From Gemmatimonadaceae bacterium (GTDB lineage Bacteria; Gemmatimonadota; Gemmatimonadetes; Gemmatimonadales; Gemmatimonadaceae), in assembly GCA_036496605.1 (NCBI GenBank), contig DASXKV010000032.1, positions 1 to 64,000 on the forward strand: a stretch of DNA of 64,000 bases. Reading direction: 5' to 3'. The notes under the pieces are model-generated. The model was given only the letters and a program-made list of their open reading frames with translations. It was not told the DNA's origin and did not search any database. Below, one piece after another: positions 32,271-41,769 of the stretch; positions within the stretch are counted from its first letter, which is position 1; each line of letters starts with the position of its first letter. Both the position numbers and the translations under genes were made by a program.

Positions 32271-34487
32271 ATGTCGCCGACCATGATCTGGAAACGAGTT
32301 CGCCGCAGCACGCCGAAGAAGCAGAGTGGGGGCTCGTTGCGGCGACGCTACGTCTTCTCCACCGGCGGCGTCGCCATCGCTTTGCTCGTCGTCGTCACCG
32401 CGGTCGGCAGCGTCGCTCTCTCGACGTCGATGCGGCAGCAACAGAACGCCGTGCTCTCCGATGCCGCTCGCCGATCCGCTTTGCTGGTCGATCGCGTCCT
32501 CGCGGAGCGGTTGCGGCAGGTCGATCTCATTGCGTGGGAGTCGTCGGTGATCGACGCGGCGAAGAGAGGAAGCACTCTCTCGCGCCAGCGCGGCCTTCCG
32601 CTTCTGACCATCTCGGCGCTCGAGGACCGATTCAAGGCGACGCGCTCGCAGCAAGTCGACTCCACCGCGCTCGAATTTTTGCTCGATCTCCTCCCGAAGC
32701 TCGACATCGCGGAGGTGGTGCTAACCGACCAGTACGGATACAACGCGGTGGTCACGTCGCCCTCCAACGATTTCGTGCAGAGCGACGAGGATTGGTGGCA
32801 GGAGGCCTGGAAGAGCGGGGTGACCTCCGCCAGCGCGACGGAAGATCAGGCGACCGGCGAAACGGTCGTCGAGCTTTCGCGAGCGGTGCGCGACCATGGT
32901 CGGCGCGTCGGGGTGGTCAAGGCGAAGTTCGGACTCGCCAACGTAGACTCCGCGCTGATTCAGGCCGGTGTCGGTACGTCGCTGCGCGTCGATCTCATCG
33001 ATGCTGCGGGCCACATCATCGCGAGCTCCGCGGGAGGTACCCGCTTTCGGGTTCTCACTCGGGCCGACGAGCTGACGCGTGTGGTCAGCGATAACATCGT
33101 GTATTTCGGATCGGCGACGACGGAGCAGCGGGGCGCGGTGGCGGTGGCCAACGATGGACACTGGCGACTCGTCGCGCACGGCAATGAAGCCGCACTCGAC
33201 GCACCGATTTTCAGAGCGCAGCTGGCACTCTTCGGTGGCGCAGTGATCGTTCTCTTCGCGGTCGTTGGTGCGCTCATACTAGTGAGCCGATCAATCGAAC
33301 GTCGCATCACTTCTCCCGCGGCGGCGCTCGCCGAGCTCGCCGAGGCGGTGGCCGCTGGCGACCTATCACGGCAAGCACGTCATGCCGGCGGCGAGGACGA
33401 AATCGGTCGGCTCACGCGCGCCGTCGCGGCAATGGTTGCGGAGCTACGTCGGCTCGCGAGTGCACTTGGTTCGTCGGCACAGGAAACGTCCGCGATGTCG
33501 GCCGAGATTACTGCTGGTACCGAAGAGATGGCGGCATCGGCCGGTGAGATCGCGCATACGGCAAGCGAGTTGTCGCAGCAGGCCACGGGGATGGCGCAGT
33601 CGATTCAGTCGTTGTCCTCGTCCGCGGAGCAGCTCGTGCGGATTGCGGGTGAGCTTCGAGACGGCGCACATGAGGGCGTGTCGCGGAACGAGCAGCTGCG
33701 CGGCCTCTCACTCGAGAGTCGCACGAAGCTCGACGAAAGCTCGAAGGCACTCGAGATGCTTGCGAAGGACGTCGGCGCGAGCGCCGCCGCGATCGAGGGA
33801 CTTGCTTCGGCATCGCTCGAGGTTCGGAGCTTCGTAACGCTCGTACAAAAACTTGCGCGACAATCAAAGCTGCTCGCGCTCAACGCTGCGATGGAAGCAG
33901 CGCGTGCCGGCGAGCATGGCCAGGGCTTCGCGGTAGTCGCGAGCGAAGTTCGCCGACTCGCGGCAATGTCGTCTGAGGCGGCGCAGCGCACGGAGCAGGT
34001 CATGGGGGGCGTATTGCGCGGAATCGACGAGTCTCGCGCGTCGAGCGAGCGATCGGTCTCGACGGTGCGTCAGGTGCTCGAAGCCACCGAACACGGCTCA
34101 CGTTCGTTCGTCGCAGTGCAGGAGGCGGTGGAAAGCAACGAAGCCTGGACGACAGCGATCGAGCGAGCGGCGACGTCGGCCAATTCACTCGTCGCCGAGA
34201 TCACGAAGCGCCTGACGCAACTCAGCTCTGGCACCGAGTCATTCGCCGCCGCCATGCAGCAAGTCGCGGCATCGAGTGAAGAGCAGAGCGCGAGCACCCA
34301 GGAAATCGCAGCAGCGGCGGCCGCGCTCTCCAGCGCTGCCGAGCGACTGTCGCAGCTCGTCGCGAATTTGCGGCTCGAGTCGGCGACGCAGACGGATGGT
34401 CCGCCATCAGAGCGAAAATCCGCGGCGGCGAGCGAGCGGCGCGCGGGCCTGGACCTGGGTCACCTGCCCGACCCCGCGGCCGCATAG
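32271..34487 (+). CDS. Methyl-accepting chemotaxis protein with periplasmic dCache-like sensor
   Basis: 738 residues. A first transmembrane helix (~28-50, [19 protein letters not shown]) and a second (~325-345, [21 protein letters not shown]) bracket a ~270-residue periplasmic domain. That domain has double-Cache features ([42 protein letters not shown]). A HAMP domain and a coiled-coil signalling domain follow. The signalling hairpin reads [29 protein letters not shown], close to the MCP consensus. No CheR-binding pentapeptide is evident at the C-terminus, and no che genes are nearby. ATG 32283 is an alternative start. Confidence 0.92.
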   Translation: MSPTMIWKRVRRSTPKKQSGGSLRRRYVFSTGGVAIALLVVVTAVGSVALSTSMRQQQNAVLSDAARRSALLVDRVLAERLRQVDLIAWESSVIDAAKRGSTLSRQRGLPLLTISALEDRFKATRSQQVDSTALEFLLDLLPKLDIAEVVLTDQYGYNAVVTSPSNDFVQSDEDWWQEAWKSGVTSASATEDQATGETVVELSRAVRDHGRRVGVVKAKFGLANVDSALIQAGVGTSLRVDLIDAAGHIIASSAGGTRFRVLTRADELTRVVSDNIVYFGSATTEQRGAVAVANDGHWRLVAHGNEAALDAPIFRAQLALFGGAVIVLFAVVGALILVSRSIERRITSPAAALAELAEAVAAGDLSRQARHAGGEDEIGRLTRAVAAMVAELRRLASALGSSAQETSAMSAEITAGTEEMAASAGEIAHTASELSQQATGMAQSIQSLSSSAEQLVRIAGELRDGAHEGVSRNEQLRGLSLESRTKLDESSKALEMLAKDVGASAAAIEGLASASLEVRSFVTLVQKLARQSKLLALNAAMEAARAGEHGQGFAVVASEVRRLAAMSSEAAQRTEQVMGGVLRGIDESRASSERSVSTVRQVLEATEHGSRSFVAVQEAVESNEAWTTAIERAATSANSLVAEITKRLTQLSSGTESFAAAMQQVAASSEEQSASTQEIAAAAAALSSAAERLSQLVANLRLESATQTDGPPSERKSAAASERRAGLDLGHLPDPAAA

Positions 34488-34634
34488 GTTGTTCGTGGCG
34501 CATCGCACAGCGATCGCCAAAGCTCGTGCGAATTTTCCTCAGCGCTGGGAACCATTCCCGCGTCAAAGCGGATAGGGGTGTTTTGGTGTGTCCCCCCTCC
34601 TCGACGTTCGATCCACTCATTGGAGCTCGGTCAT

Positions 34635-35276
34635 ATGCGTGCTGCAAAGCTGATCCTCGCCGTAATACTCTGCCCTGCCATCGCCTGCGGTGGCAGTAGT
34701 AGCGACGGAGGTGGCACCAATCCCCCTCCTACCGCAACGGTGAGCAGCGTCTTCCTCAGCAAGAGTTCAGCTCTTCTCAGGCCGTCAGAGACGACGACGA
34801 TTACGGCGACGGCGAAAGACGCGAACGGCAATACCATCACCGGCCACACCGTCACGTGGAACAACAGCAATTCGTCCGTGGCGAGTATGGCGACGAACGG
34901 CGCGGCGGCGACGCTCACGGCATCGGTGCTCGGCACGACATCGTTGACGGCGACGGTCGATCAGGTCACGAGCCAAGCGGCGTCGATCACGGTGACGAAC
35001 AGCTTCCCGACTTCGCTGGGCGTGACGGTTGGTCCCGGTGGCTCGTACAGCTTCGATCCGGCCCAGGCTGACATCGGCGCCGGTGCCACGGTGACATTCA
35101 CGTGGGCAGGTGGCGTTACGCACAACTTGACCTGGCTGACGACGCCGTCCCCGACGCCCCCGAACAGCGGTGACATGTCATCCGGTTCCGTCCAGGTGAC
35201 ACTGAATACCCCAGGCACGTACAACTATCACTGCACGATTCACGCGGGAATGGACGGCTCGATTACCGTCCACTGA
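34635..35276 (+). CDS. Lipoprotein with Ig-like (BIG2) domain and C-terminal cupredoxin domain
   Basis: About 213 residues from ATG 34635, which has GGAG upstream. The lipobox is AIACGG. An Ig-like domain (~30-120, TVTWNNSNSSVASMATNG and GTTSLTATVDQVTSQAASITV) precedes a plastocyanin-like domain. The copper ligands are visible as the His in GVTHNLTW and as Cys, His and Met in YHCTIHAGMDG, a complete type-1 site. It is probably an envelope-anchored electron carrier or copper-binding protein. No electron-transfer partner gene is adjacent; the caa3 oxidase lies 5 kb away. Confidence 0.82.
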   Translation: MRAAKLILAVILCPAIACGGSSSDGGGTNPPPTATVSSVFLSKSSALLRPSETTTITATAKDANGNTITGHTVTWNNSNSSVASMATNGAAATLTASVLGTTSLTATVDQVTSQAASITVTNSFPTSLGVTVGPGGSYSFDPAQADIGAGATVTFTWAGGVTHNLTWLTTPSPTPPNSGDMSSGSVQVTLNTPGTYNYHCTIHAGMDGSITVH

Positions 35277-35301
35277 TTGGCCTCCCCTTCAGAGATGTGA
35301 G

Positions 35302-35331
35302 AAGCCCGCGAGCCTGGCTCGCGGGCTTTTC
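35302..35331. terminator. Bidirectional Rho-independent terminator
   Basis: A 13-bp stem (AAGCCCGCGAGCC at 35302-35314 with its complement at 35316-35328) is followed by TTTT in the plus direction. It lies between convergent genes and could serve both. Confidence 0.88.
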
Positions 35332-35348
35332 GATGCCCTGCCCGGCGC

Positions 35349-36518
35349 CTAACGCGGACCGGGCCGCTCGTCGCGCTTGAAGAGGTAGACTGCTGACTCG
35401 ATGCGCGGACCAGTCGCGTCGCAGACGGCGAACGTCGCGCCCTCGTACGCCGCCGACCCGGCGTAGCGGCCGTCCTTTGTCACGGCGTAGTAGCTGAGAT
35501 CAAAGTAGGGCCGGCCCTTGTCGTCGAGCAGGCGCTTCTCGGTCATCGCGATCACTCGACGCATGACCTCGAGCAGCGCCTCCTCGGGGGATTTCCCCTG
35601 GCGCATCAACTCGACGGCGAGGAAGGCGCCGCAGACCTTGATATTCGACTCGCCGCGTCCAGTAGAACCGGCGGCGCCGATGGCGTTGTCGCAGTACTGT
35701 CCCGCGCCGATGATCGGGCTATCGCCGACCCGGCCAGCAATCTTCCATGAGATGCCGCTGGTCGTTGTCACCGAACCGATGTCGCCCTTGGCGTCGACCA
35801 CGTTCATGTTGATCGTGCCGAAGGTGTGCGGCACGCCGTGCTCGTCGAGGAAGACGTGGTCGTCCTCGTTGCCGTGCGGTGCGGGCGTCACGCGTGGCCG
35901 GTGGGGAGCGGCGGAATCATCTGGGACGTCGAGCCAGCTGTCGTTCGGATTCAGACGCGATTTCCACTTGAGCCACGCCTCGCGCGACTTGTCGGTGAGC
36001 AAGTTCTGCTCTTTGAAGCCCATCTCGATCGCGAACTTCTTCGCGCCCGCACCGACGAGGAAGATGTGGTCGGTACGGTCCATGACCGCTTTGGCAACGA
36101 GCGACGGCGTGGCGATGTCTTCGAGGCAGCCAACGGCGCCGGCGCGCTTCGTGGGACCATGCATGCAGCTCGCGTCGAGCTGGACGACGCCGTCCTCGTT
36201 AGGCAATCCTCCGAGCCCGACGCTCATGTCGCTCGGATCCAGCTCGACCATGTTGACGCCGGCGATCGCCGCGTCGAGGGGATCGACACCGCCGACGATC
36301 AGGTCGTAGGCCTTCTTGATCGGGCTGCCGCCGGGGTTGTCGCGATAGAATCCGTTTGCCGAGCACACCACAATCGGCCGCCGAGCCGGCGCGGTCGCAG
36401 TTGGTGCGCCTAGCTCGGCGAGCGAGATCAACGGATTCGCTTGGGCGGAAGAGGGGAGCGCGAGGCTGGCGGCGGCGACGGCACCGGTGCCGAGGAAATC
36501 GCGGCGCGAGACGGACAT
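35349..36518 (-). CDS. N4-(beta-N-acetylglucosaminyl)-L-asparaginase (Ntn hydrolase, T2 family), Tat-exported
   Basis: 389 residues with a twin-arginine signal (SVSRRDFLGTGAVAAASLAL), so it is exported folded. The precursor matches glycosylasparaginase: VGLGGLPNEDGVVQLDASCMHG, then the autocleavage region GDIGSVTTTSGISWKIAGRVGDSPIIGAGQYCDN, whose threonine becomes the N-terminal nucleophile. The enzyme cuts the GlcNAc-Asn bond of N-linked glycopeptides and releases aspartate. The divergent neighbour is an aspartase-containing protein, which may be more than coincidence. Confidence 0.9.
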   Translation of the reverse strand: MSVSRRDFLGTGAVAAASLALPSSAQANPLISLAELGAPTATAPARRPIVVCSANGFYRDNPGGSPIKKAYDLIVGGVDPLDAAIAGVNMVELDPSDMSVGLGGLPNEDGVVQLDASCMHGPTKRAGAVGCLEDIATPSLVAKAVMDRTDHIFLVGAGAKKFAIEMGFKEQNLLTDKSREAWLKWKSRLNPNDSWLDVPDDSAAPHRPRVTPAPHGNEDDHVFLDEHGVPHTFGTINMNVVDAKGDIGSVTTTSGISWKIAGRVGDSPIIGAGQYCDNAIGAAGSTGRGESNIKVCGAFLAVELMRQGKSPEEALLEVMRRVIAMTEKRLLDDKGRPYFDLSYYAVTKDGRYAGSAAYEGATFAVCDATGPRIESAVYLFKRDERPGPR

Positions 36519-36739
36519 GGATCCTCCGGTCAGGACAGAAGGGGACGGCTAGCCGCGTATTCTACCTCCGGTTCGGAGCGGCCGTTATCCCGCGGTCGTG
36601 GCTGCTGGGCAGTCCCCGGTTGCCGAGGTACTCCTCTGCCCAAGGCGCGTAGGGCTGCGTAGCTTTTGCTCCGCACGACACCGGGCCGCGCCGCTGCGGC
36701 CCGCGGCGCTTCGCCAGAGAAATCACCGGACGCCCAATC

Positions 36740-38662
36740 ATGGCCGCACCACCACCTCCAGCTCAATCCGCGCCCGGCGCGTCGATTCGCGACCAGTTGC
36801 GTCAGGCGCAATTTCTGGAGGGACTCACCGAGTCGGCACTGCACCAACTGTCGCGACTCGTCACCGCTCGAACCTACGAGTGCGACGCGGTGCTTTTCGA
36901 CGAGGGCGCGCCGCGCACTTTTCTGGCGATTCTCGCCACCGGCGCAGTCGCGATCGAGAAGACGGTGCAAGGCCGGCCCGTTCGGCTCGTGACGCTCGGC
37001 GCCGGTGAAGCGTTAGGTGAGGGATTGCTGCTCGACGATTCGCCGCATGGGACGAGCGCTCGCGCGGTTCAGCGGACCGAGGCGTATGTCATCACGGCGG
37101 CGCAAGTTCAGGAAATGCTCAAGGAGCTCCCGGCGCTGTACGCGGCGCTCGTCGCGCGCGCGGCGCGCACGATCTCGCGCCGGCTTGCCGCGACGGACGC
37201 GACACTCGTTGGGCACGGACGCACACTCGGTTTTACCGGATCGCGGACGCGACGGGAACACGACCTGCTCGGCGAGCGCGAGGTACCCGACGACGCGCTC
37301 TACGGCGTGCAGACGCTCCGCGCACTGGAGAACTTTCCGATCACGGGCATCCCGCTGCGCGAATTCCCCGAGCTCGTCGAGGCACTCGCGGCGGTGAAGG
37401 AAGCGGCGGCGCTGTCGAACGCCGAGCTTGGACTTCTCGACCAGTCGATCGCCGATGTGATTGTGCGCGCGGCGGAAGAGATCCGCGCCGGCCGGCATCA
37501 TGAGCATTTCCTCGTCGACATGATCCAGGGCGGCGCGGGGACATCGACGAACATGAACGCCAACGAGGTGATCGCGAATCGCGCGCTCGAGCTGATGGGC
37601 AAGCCGCGTGGCGACTATGCGTCGGTGCATCCCAACAATCACGTCAATCTCAGCCAGTCGACGAACGACGTCTATCCTACGGCGGTGAAGCTCGCGCTCC
37701 ACCGCTCGATCGACGAGTTGCGCGCCGCGGAAACGGCGCTTGCCAATGCGTTCCTTGCAAAAGGAAAAGAGTTCGCGACGCTGATCAAGATGGGACGCAC
37801 GCAGCTGCAGGATGCCGTGCCGATGACGTTAGGCCAGGAGTTTCGCGCCTTTGGACACACGATCCTCGAGGACGTCGAGCGACTGGCCGAAGTGCAACGG
37901 CTGATCAGCGAGATCAACATGGGCGCGACGGCGATCGGCACGGGGATCAATGCACCTCGCGGCTATTCGAATGTCGTGCGCGAGCACCTGGCGCGCATAA
38001 CGCGGCAGCAGCTGGTGACAGCGCCCGATCTCGTCGAAGCGACGATGGACACCGGCGTCTTCGTTCAGCTGTCCGGCGTGCTCAAGCGCTGCGCGGTGAA
38101 GCTCTCGAAAATCTGCGATGACCTGCGGCTGCTCAGCTCGGGGCCACGCGCCGGCCTCGGCGAAATCAACCTTCCCGCGATGCAGCCCGGCTCGTCGATC
38201 ATGCCAGGGAAGGTCAATCCTGTCATTCCCGAAGTGGTGAATCAGGTCTGCTTCGACGTGATCGCCGCCGATGTCGCCGTGACTCTCGCCGCGGGCGCCG
38301 GGCAACTCCAGCTGAATGTCTTCGAGCCGCTGATCGCGTTCCGACTGCTGTCCGCGATCAGTGAGATGCGCAATGCGTGCGTCGTCCTGCGCGAGCGATG
38401 TGTGCGCGGTATAACGGCAAACGCAGACCGCCTGCGATACTTCGTCGAGCAGTCGATCGGTGTCGTCACGGCGCTCGTACCGGCAATCGGCTACGAACGC
38501 GCGACGCAGGTGGCGAAGGAGGCCCTCGACAGCGGACGCGGCGTGTACGACGTGGTTTGCGAGCAGGGTTTGCTCACGCGGCAGGAACTCGATCGGCTGC
38601 TCGATCCGGAAGCGATGACGGGCGACGGTGCAGAGACTCACGGAGGATCGAGAACGCCCTAA
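36740..38662 (+). CDS. aspA: Cyclic-nucleotide-binding domain fused to aspartate ammonia-lyase
   Basis: 640 residues. Residues ~15-150 form a cNMP-binding (CAP_ED) fold (FLEGLTESALHQLSRLV, VLFDEGAPRTFLAILATGAVAI, LGAGEALGEGLLLDDSPHGTSARAV). Residues ~172-635 are a complete aspartase/fumarase-superfamily enzyme (EREVPDDALYGVQTLRALENF, GGAGTSTNMNANEVIANRA, HPNNHVNLSQSTNDVYPTAVK), with GSSIMPGKVNPV at about residue 485 as the catalytic signature loop. The enzyme deaminates aspartate to fumarate and ammonia. E. coli AspA is about 478 residues without an N-terminal sensor, so this is a fusion. The usual Arg-containing phosphate-binding cassette is irregular, so ligand binding is uncertain. The stop overlaps the next gene (TAATG). 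Confidence 0.9.
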   Translation: MAAPPPPAQSAPGASIRDQLRQAQFLEGLTESALHQLSRLVTARTYECDAVLFDEGAPRTFLAILATGAVAIEKTVQGRPVRLVTLGAGEALGEGLLLDDSPHGTSARAVQRTEAYVITAAQVQEMLKELPALYAALVARAARTISRRLAATDATLVGHGRTLGFTGSRTRREHDLLGEREVPDDALYGVQTLRALENFPITGIPLREFPELVEALAAVKEAAALSNAELGLLDQSIADVIVRAAEEIRAGRHHEHFLVDMIQGGAGTSTNMNANEVIANRALELMGKPRGDYASVHPNNHVNLSQSTNDVYPTAVKLALHRSIDELRAAETALANAFLAKGKEFATLIKMGRTQLQDAVPMTLGQEFRAFGHTILEDVERLAEVQRLISEINMGATAIGTGINAPRGYSNVVREHLARITRQQLVTAPDLVEATMDTGVFVQLSGVLKRCAVKLSKICDDLRLLSSGPRAGLGEINLPAMQPGSSIMPGKVNPVIPEVVNQVCFDVIAADVAVTLAAGAGQLQLNVFEPLIAFRLLSAISEMRNACVVLRERCVRGITANADRLRYFVEQSIGVVTALVPAIGYERATQVAKEALDSGRGVYDVVCEQGLLTRQELDRLLDPEAMTGDGAETHGGSRTP

Positions 38663-39723
38663 TGCCACGCCGCCGCAAGCGTCTCGATCCGGCACTCTTT
38701 CGGCTCCCAGTCGACGAGATCCAGAAAGGCTTTTACACCGACAAGTACTTCGAGCGCACGCGCGAAATCATGCGCGCGGATTCGCATTCGCCGCGTGTCC
38801 TGATGCAGGTGAGCGGCAAGAACGCGGGATTCCTCAGCGGCATCGACGAAGCCATCGCGATTCTCCGATTGTGCTCCGAAGATTGGAGCGCACTCATCAT
38901 TCACGCGCTGTACGAGGGGGATGAGCTCGAGCCGTGGGACACCGTGATGACGATCGAAGGGCCTTACGAGTGTTTCGCTCACCTCGAGACGCTCTACCTC
39001 GGCGTCCTTACGCGGCGCACTCGCATCTGCACGAACACCCGACGACTCGTCGAAGCCGCGCGGCCGAAGCCAGTGTTGTTTTTCGGTGCGCGGCAAGATT
39101 ACTGGGCTGCGCAACCAGGAGACGGCTACGCCGCGCACACCGGCGGAGCGTCATCCGTCTCGACCGACGCACAAGCATCGCTCTTCACTGGAACGGGCAT
39201 TGGTACGGTGCCGCACTCGCTCATCGCGGCGTATGACGGCGACACGGCGCGCGCGGCGATGGCATTCGCGTCCCATTGTTCCGGCGTCGAGCTCATTGCG
39301 CTCGTCGATTACGAGAACGATTGCGTGCGCACGAGTCTCGAAGTCGCGCGAGCCCTCGAGGGACGATTGTGGGGCGTGCGACTGGACACGTCGGAGAATC
39401 TCGTCGACAAGTCGGTGATTCCACAGATGGGCGCGTTTCGTCCGACGGGCGTGAATCCGCTGCTCGTTTGGAATGTGCGTAACGCGCTCGACGCCGAGGG
39501 ATTCGGCGAGGTGAAGATCGTCGTGTCGGGCGGATTGAACGCCGCGCGCGTCCGCGAGTTCGAGGAGGAGAAAGCGCCGGTCGACGTCTACGCGGTCGGC
39601 ACCTGGATCGTGCACGATGGCAAGTTCGACTTCACGGCGGACATCGTTCTCGTAGACGGCACGCCTCAAGCGAAAGTGGGCCGCGAGCTCCGGCCGAATC
39701 CGAAGATGGATCGGGCAAAGTGA
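38662..39723 (+). CDS. Nicotinate phosphoribosyltransferase-like protein
   Basis: 353 residues from the ATG overlapping the aspartase stop. The fold and motifs fit the quinolinate/nicotinate phosphoribosyltransferase family: FYTDKYFERTREIM at the N-terminus (substrate loop), GARQDYWAAQPGDGYAAHTGGASSVSTD, GTVPHSLIAAYDGDT, LWGVRLDTSENLVDKSV and KIVVSGGLNAARVREFE for the phosphate site. It probably makes nicotinate mononucleotide in NAD salvage (pncB-like). It is shorter than E. coli PncB and closer to the compact bacterial or archaeal type. Translational coupling to aspartase may link aspartate and NAD metabolism. Confidence 0.78.
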   Translation: MPRRRKRLDPALFRLPVDEIQKGFYTDKYFERTREIMRADSHSPRVLMQVSGKNAGFLSGIDEAIAILRLCSEDWSALIIHALYEGDELEPWDTVMTIEGPYECFAHLETLYLGVLTRRTRICTNTRRLVEAARPKPVLFFGARQDYWAAQPGDGYAAHTGGASSVSTDAQASLFTGTGIGTVPHSLIAAYDGDTARAAMAFASHCSGVELIALVDYENDCVRTSLEVARALEGRLWGVRLDTSENLVDKSVIPQMGAFRPTGVNPLLVWNVRNALDAEGFGEVKIVVSGGLNAARVREFEEEKAPVDVYAVGTWIVHDGKFDFTADIVLVDGTPQAKVGRELRPNPKMDRAK

Positions 39724-39825
39724 GTGGAGGGTAGAGCGTTGCGCATCGAGGGTCATAGAGCGTTTGCGAATCGCCGGTTCGGTCGTCAAGCCTCTACCCG
39801 TCACCCACTTCCCCTCTGCCCGACA

Positions 39826-40224
39826 ATGGCTGGTCTTCGACTCGACGGCGCCGGACAGGCGAAGATGAAAACGCTCGATGACGCGTTCAACACGCTGTTG
39901 CGCATCAACGGACTCGTCGAGCAGTACGCGCTACAGGTGAAGCGCAACCAGTCCGGGTCGACATTCCTCACGAATCTCCGGCGGCAGCTTCCGCATCTCA
40001 GCGAAATGCTCAAGGCTCAATTCGGCATGATCGCTGATCAAGTGATGCAGACGCACCTCGTGTCGAGCCGTGGCGCGAGCGAGCAGATTAGAGTGCGCGC
40101 ACTGCGCGAAGGCGTCGCGCAGGTGAAGACCGCGCTCGAGATCGCGATCGCACACACGAAGGAAAAGCACGAGCTCGCGGAGGGAAAAGGGGACGGAAAC
40201 AGGGACGGCAACAGCGCGCATTGA
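39826..40224 (+). CDS. Helical hypothetical protein
   Basis: 132 residues from ATG 39826, without a recognised family. It is predicted almost wholly alpha-helical (LDDAFNTLLRINGLVEQYALQVKR, SEMLKAQFGMIADQVMQTHLV, AQVKTALEIAIAHTKEKHELAE), with a charged, flexible tail. There is no signal or membrane segment. An in-frame ATG at 39724 adds an Arg-rich stretch that looks non-coding. The ~100 nt before the start contain complementary GAGTGGAGGGTAGAG and CTCTACCCGTCACCCACTT, reminiscent of the intergenic inverted repeats. Confidence 0.65.
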   Translation: MAGLRLDGAGQAKMKTLDDAFNTLLRINGLVEQYALQVKRNQSGSTFLTNLRRQLPHLSEMLKAQFGMIADQVMQTHLVSSRGASEQIRVRALREGVAQVKTALEIAIAHTKEKHELAEGKGDGNRDGNSAH

Positions 40225-40381
40225 GCACGTTGCGGCGCGCGCTGTGCAGGGTACCTCGCCGCTTGATTCAGCCAGAGTCAGCCGGTAGCTTGCCCATGCT
40301 CTCGACTTTGCGTCCCGTGCATGCGCGACATGACGTCGCGCCGCCAGCGGCGCACTGCACGCCGGAAAAAAGGAAAGCGCA

Positions 40382-41722
40382 ATGCATCATCGATTCCGCC
40401 CGCGCCGGCTCGCTCGTGCCGCGCTGACGGTAGCGCTGGCGGCTTCCTCGCTCGTCATTGCCGCCTGCACTCAATATCCGAATTCGGTCTTCCACCAACG
40501 GACGGACACCAATCGCGACATCGGATTTCTCTTTGAGATCCTGATCTGGTTCGGCTCCATCGTATTCGTCATCGTCGAAGCGATTCTCGTCTATACGCTC
40601 ATTCGCTTCCGTCGACGTAGCGGCACCGCGCGACAACCAGAGCACGTACACGGCAACACGACGCTCGAGATCACGTGGACGATCGTCCCCGCGTTGATCC
40701 TCGTGTTCATCGCGATTCCTACGGTCCGCACGATCTTCCGCACGCAGAGCCGCGCCGCGAGCGGCGCGCTGCAGGTCGAAGTGATCGGCCACCAATGGTG
40801 GTGGGAATTCCGATATCCTCAATACACGTCGCGAAGCCCAACGGGAAAGCTCGACACCGTCGTCACGGCGAACGAGCTCTACCTGCCGAAGGGCCGCACC
40901 GTGAACTTCACGCTGCACTCGAACGACGTGATTCACTCGTTCTGGGTGCCGTCGCTTTCGGGCAAGCGCGACCTCATCGCAAACCACACGAATTATCTCT
41001 GGTTCACACCAGACTCGGCGGCATCGACTGCGTACAACGGCTTTTGTGTCGAGTATTGCGGCGCGTCGCACGCGAACATGCGGTTTCGCACGTTTGTCGT
41101 GACGCCTGACGAGTTCGCGAGCTGGATCGCGCATCAGGAGACACCCGCCGCGTTCGCAACGCCAATTCCAACGCCACCCGCGGCAAATCCAGCTGCTGCG
41201 GTTGCCGCTACGACCGCTTCCGCCGTACGGGGCGGCGCCGGCGCGGTTGCCGCACGCGCTGCCGCGCCGGAAGTGACGCCGCCGACTTCAGTCGCGCAGG
41301 CCGGCTTCATCGCGTTCCCGCGTGATAAGATGCCGGCGTACACGGTTCCCGAAACGCCGACGCCCGATATCCAGTACAGCGATCCATACGGCGATCCGGC
41401 ACGCGGCGCCACGCTCCTCCTGCATGGTCAGGGGGCATGTCTCGGCTGCCATACGATTCGCGGCAATCCGAGCATGATCGGCCAGATCGGACCGAACCTT
41501 ACGCACGTCGGGAGCCGCACCACGATCGCTGCCGGGCTGTATCCCAACGACGCGCGACATCTCGCCCTGTGGATCAAGAACGCGCGCAAGATGAAGCCGG
41601 GCGTGCTCATGCCGACGATCGGGCTCAACGAGTACGATCCGCAGCTGAACACGACGATGAAGGCCGGTCTCACCGACCAGCAAATCGCCGACATCGTGGC
41701 GTACCTGCAGGCGCTGAAGTAG
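40382..41722 (+). CDS. coxB: Cytochrome c oxidase subunit II with fused cytochrome c (caa3 type)
   Basis: 446 residues. A lipoprotein signal (SSLVIAACT) anchors the N-terminus. Two transmembrane helices (~48-74 and ~97-115) precede the CuA domain, with HQWWWEFRYP (~137-146) and ligands His185, Cys222, Cys226, His230 and Met233 (CVEYCGASHANM). A long Ala/Pro linker (~256-335) leads to a cytochrome c domain with the haem motif CLGCH (353-357) and a distal Met in KMKPGVLMP. This is the caa3 arrangement, which receives electrons directly from cytochrome c or the quinol chain. First gene of the oxidase operon, with an AAGGAAAG ribosome-binding site. Confidence 0.96.
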   Translation: MHHRFRPRRLARAALTVALAASSLVIAACTQYPNSVFHQRTDTNRDIGFLFEILIWFGSIVFVIVEAILVYTLIRFRRRSGTARQPEHVHGNTTLEITWTIVPALILVFIAIPTVRTIFRTQSRAASGALQVEVIGHQWWWEFRYPQYTSRSPTGKLDTVVTANELYLPKGRTVNFTLHSNDVIHSFWVPSLSGKRDLIANHTNYLWFTPDSAASTAYNGFCVEYCGASHANMRFRTFVVTPDEFASWIAHQETPAAFATPIPTPPAANPAAAVAATTASAVRGGAGAVAARAAAPEVTPPTSVAQAGFIAFPRDKMPAYTVPETPTPDIQYSDPYGDPARGATLLLHGQGACLGCHTIRGNPSMIGQIGPNLTHVGSRTTIAAGLYPNDARHLALWIKNARKMKPGVLMPTIGLNEYDPQLNTTMKAGLTDQQIADIVAYLQALK

Positions 41723-41769
41723 CACGAACATCGTTAGGCCATTCGACGAACATCTGGAGACATAGACGC

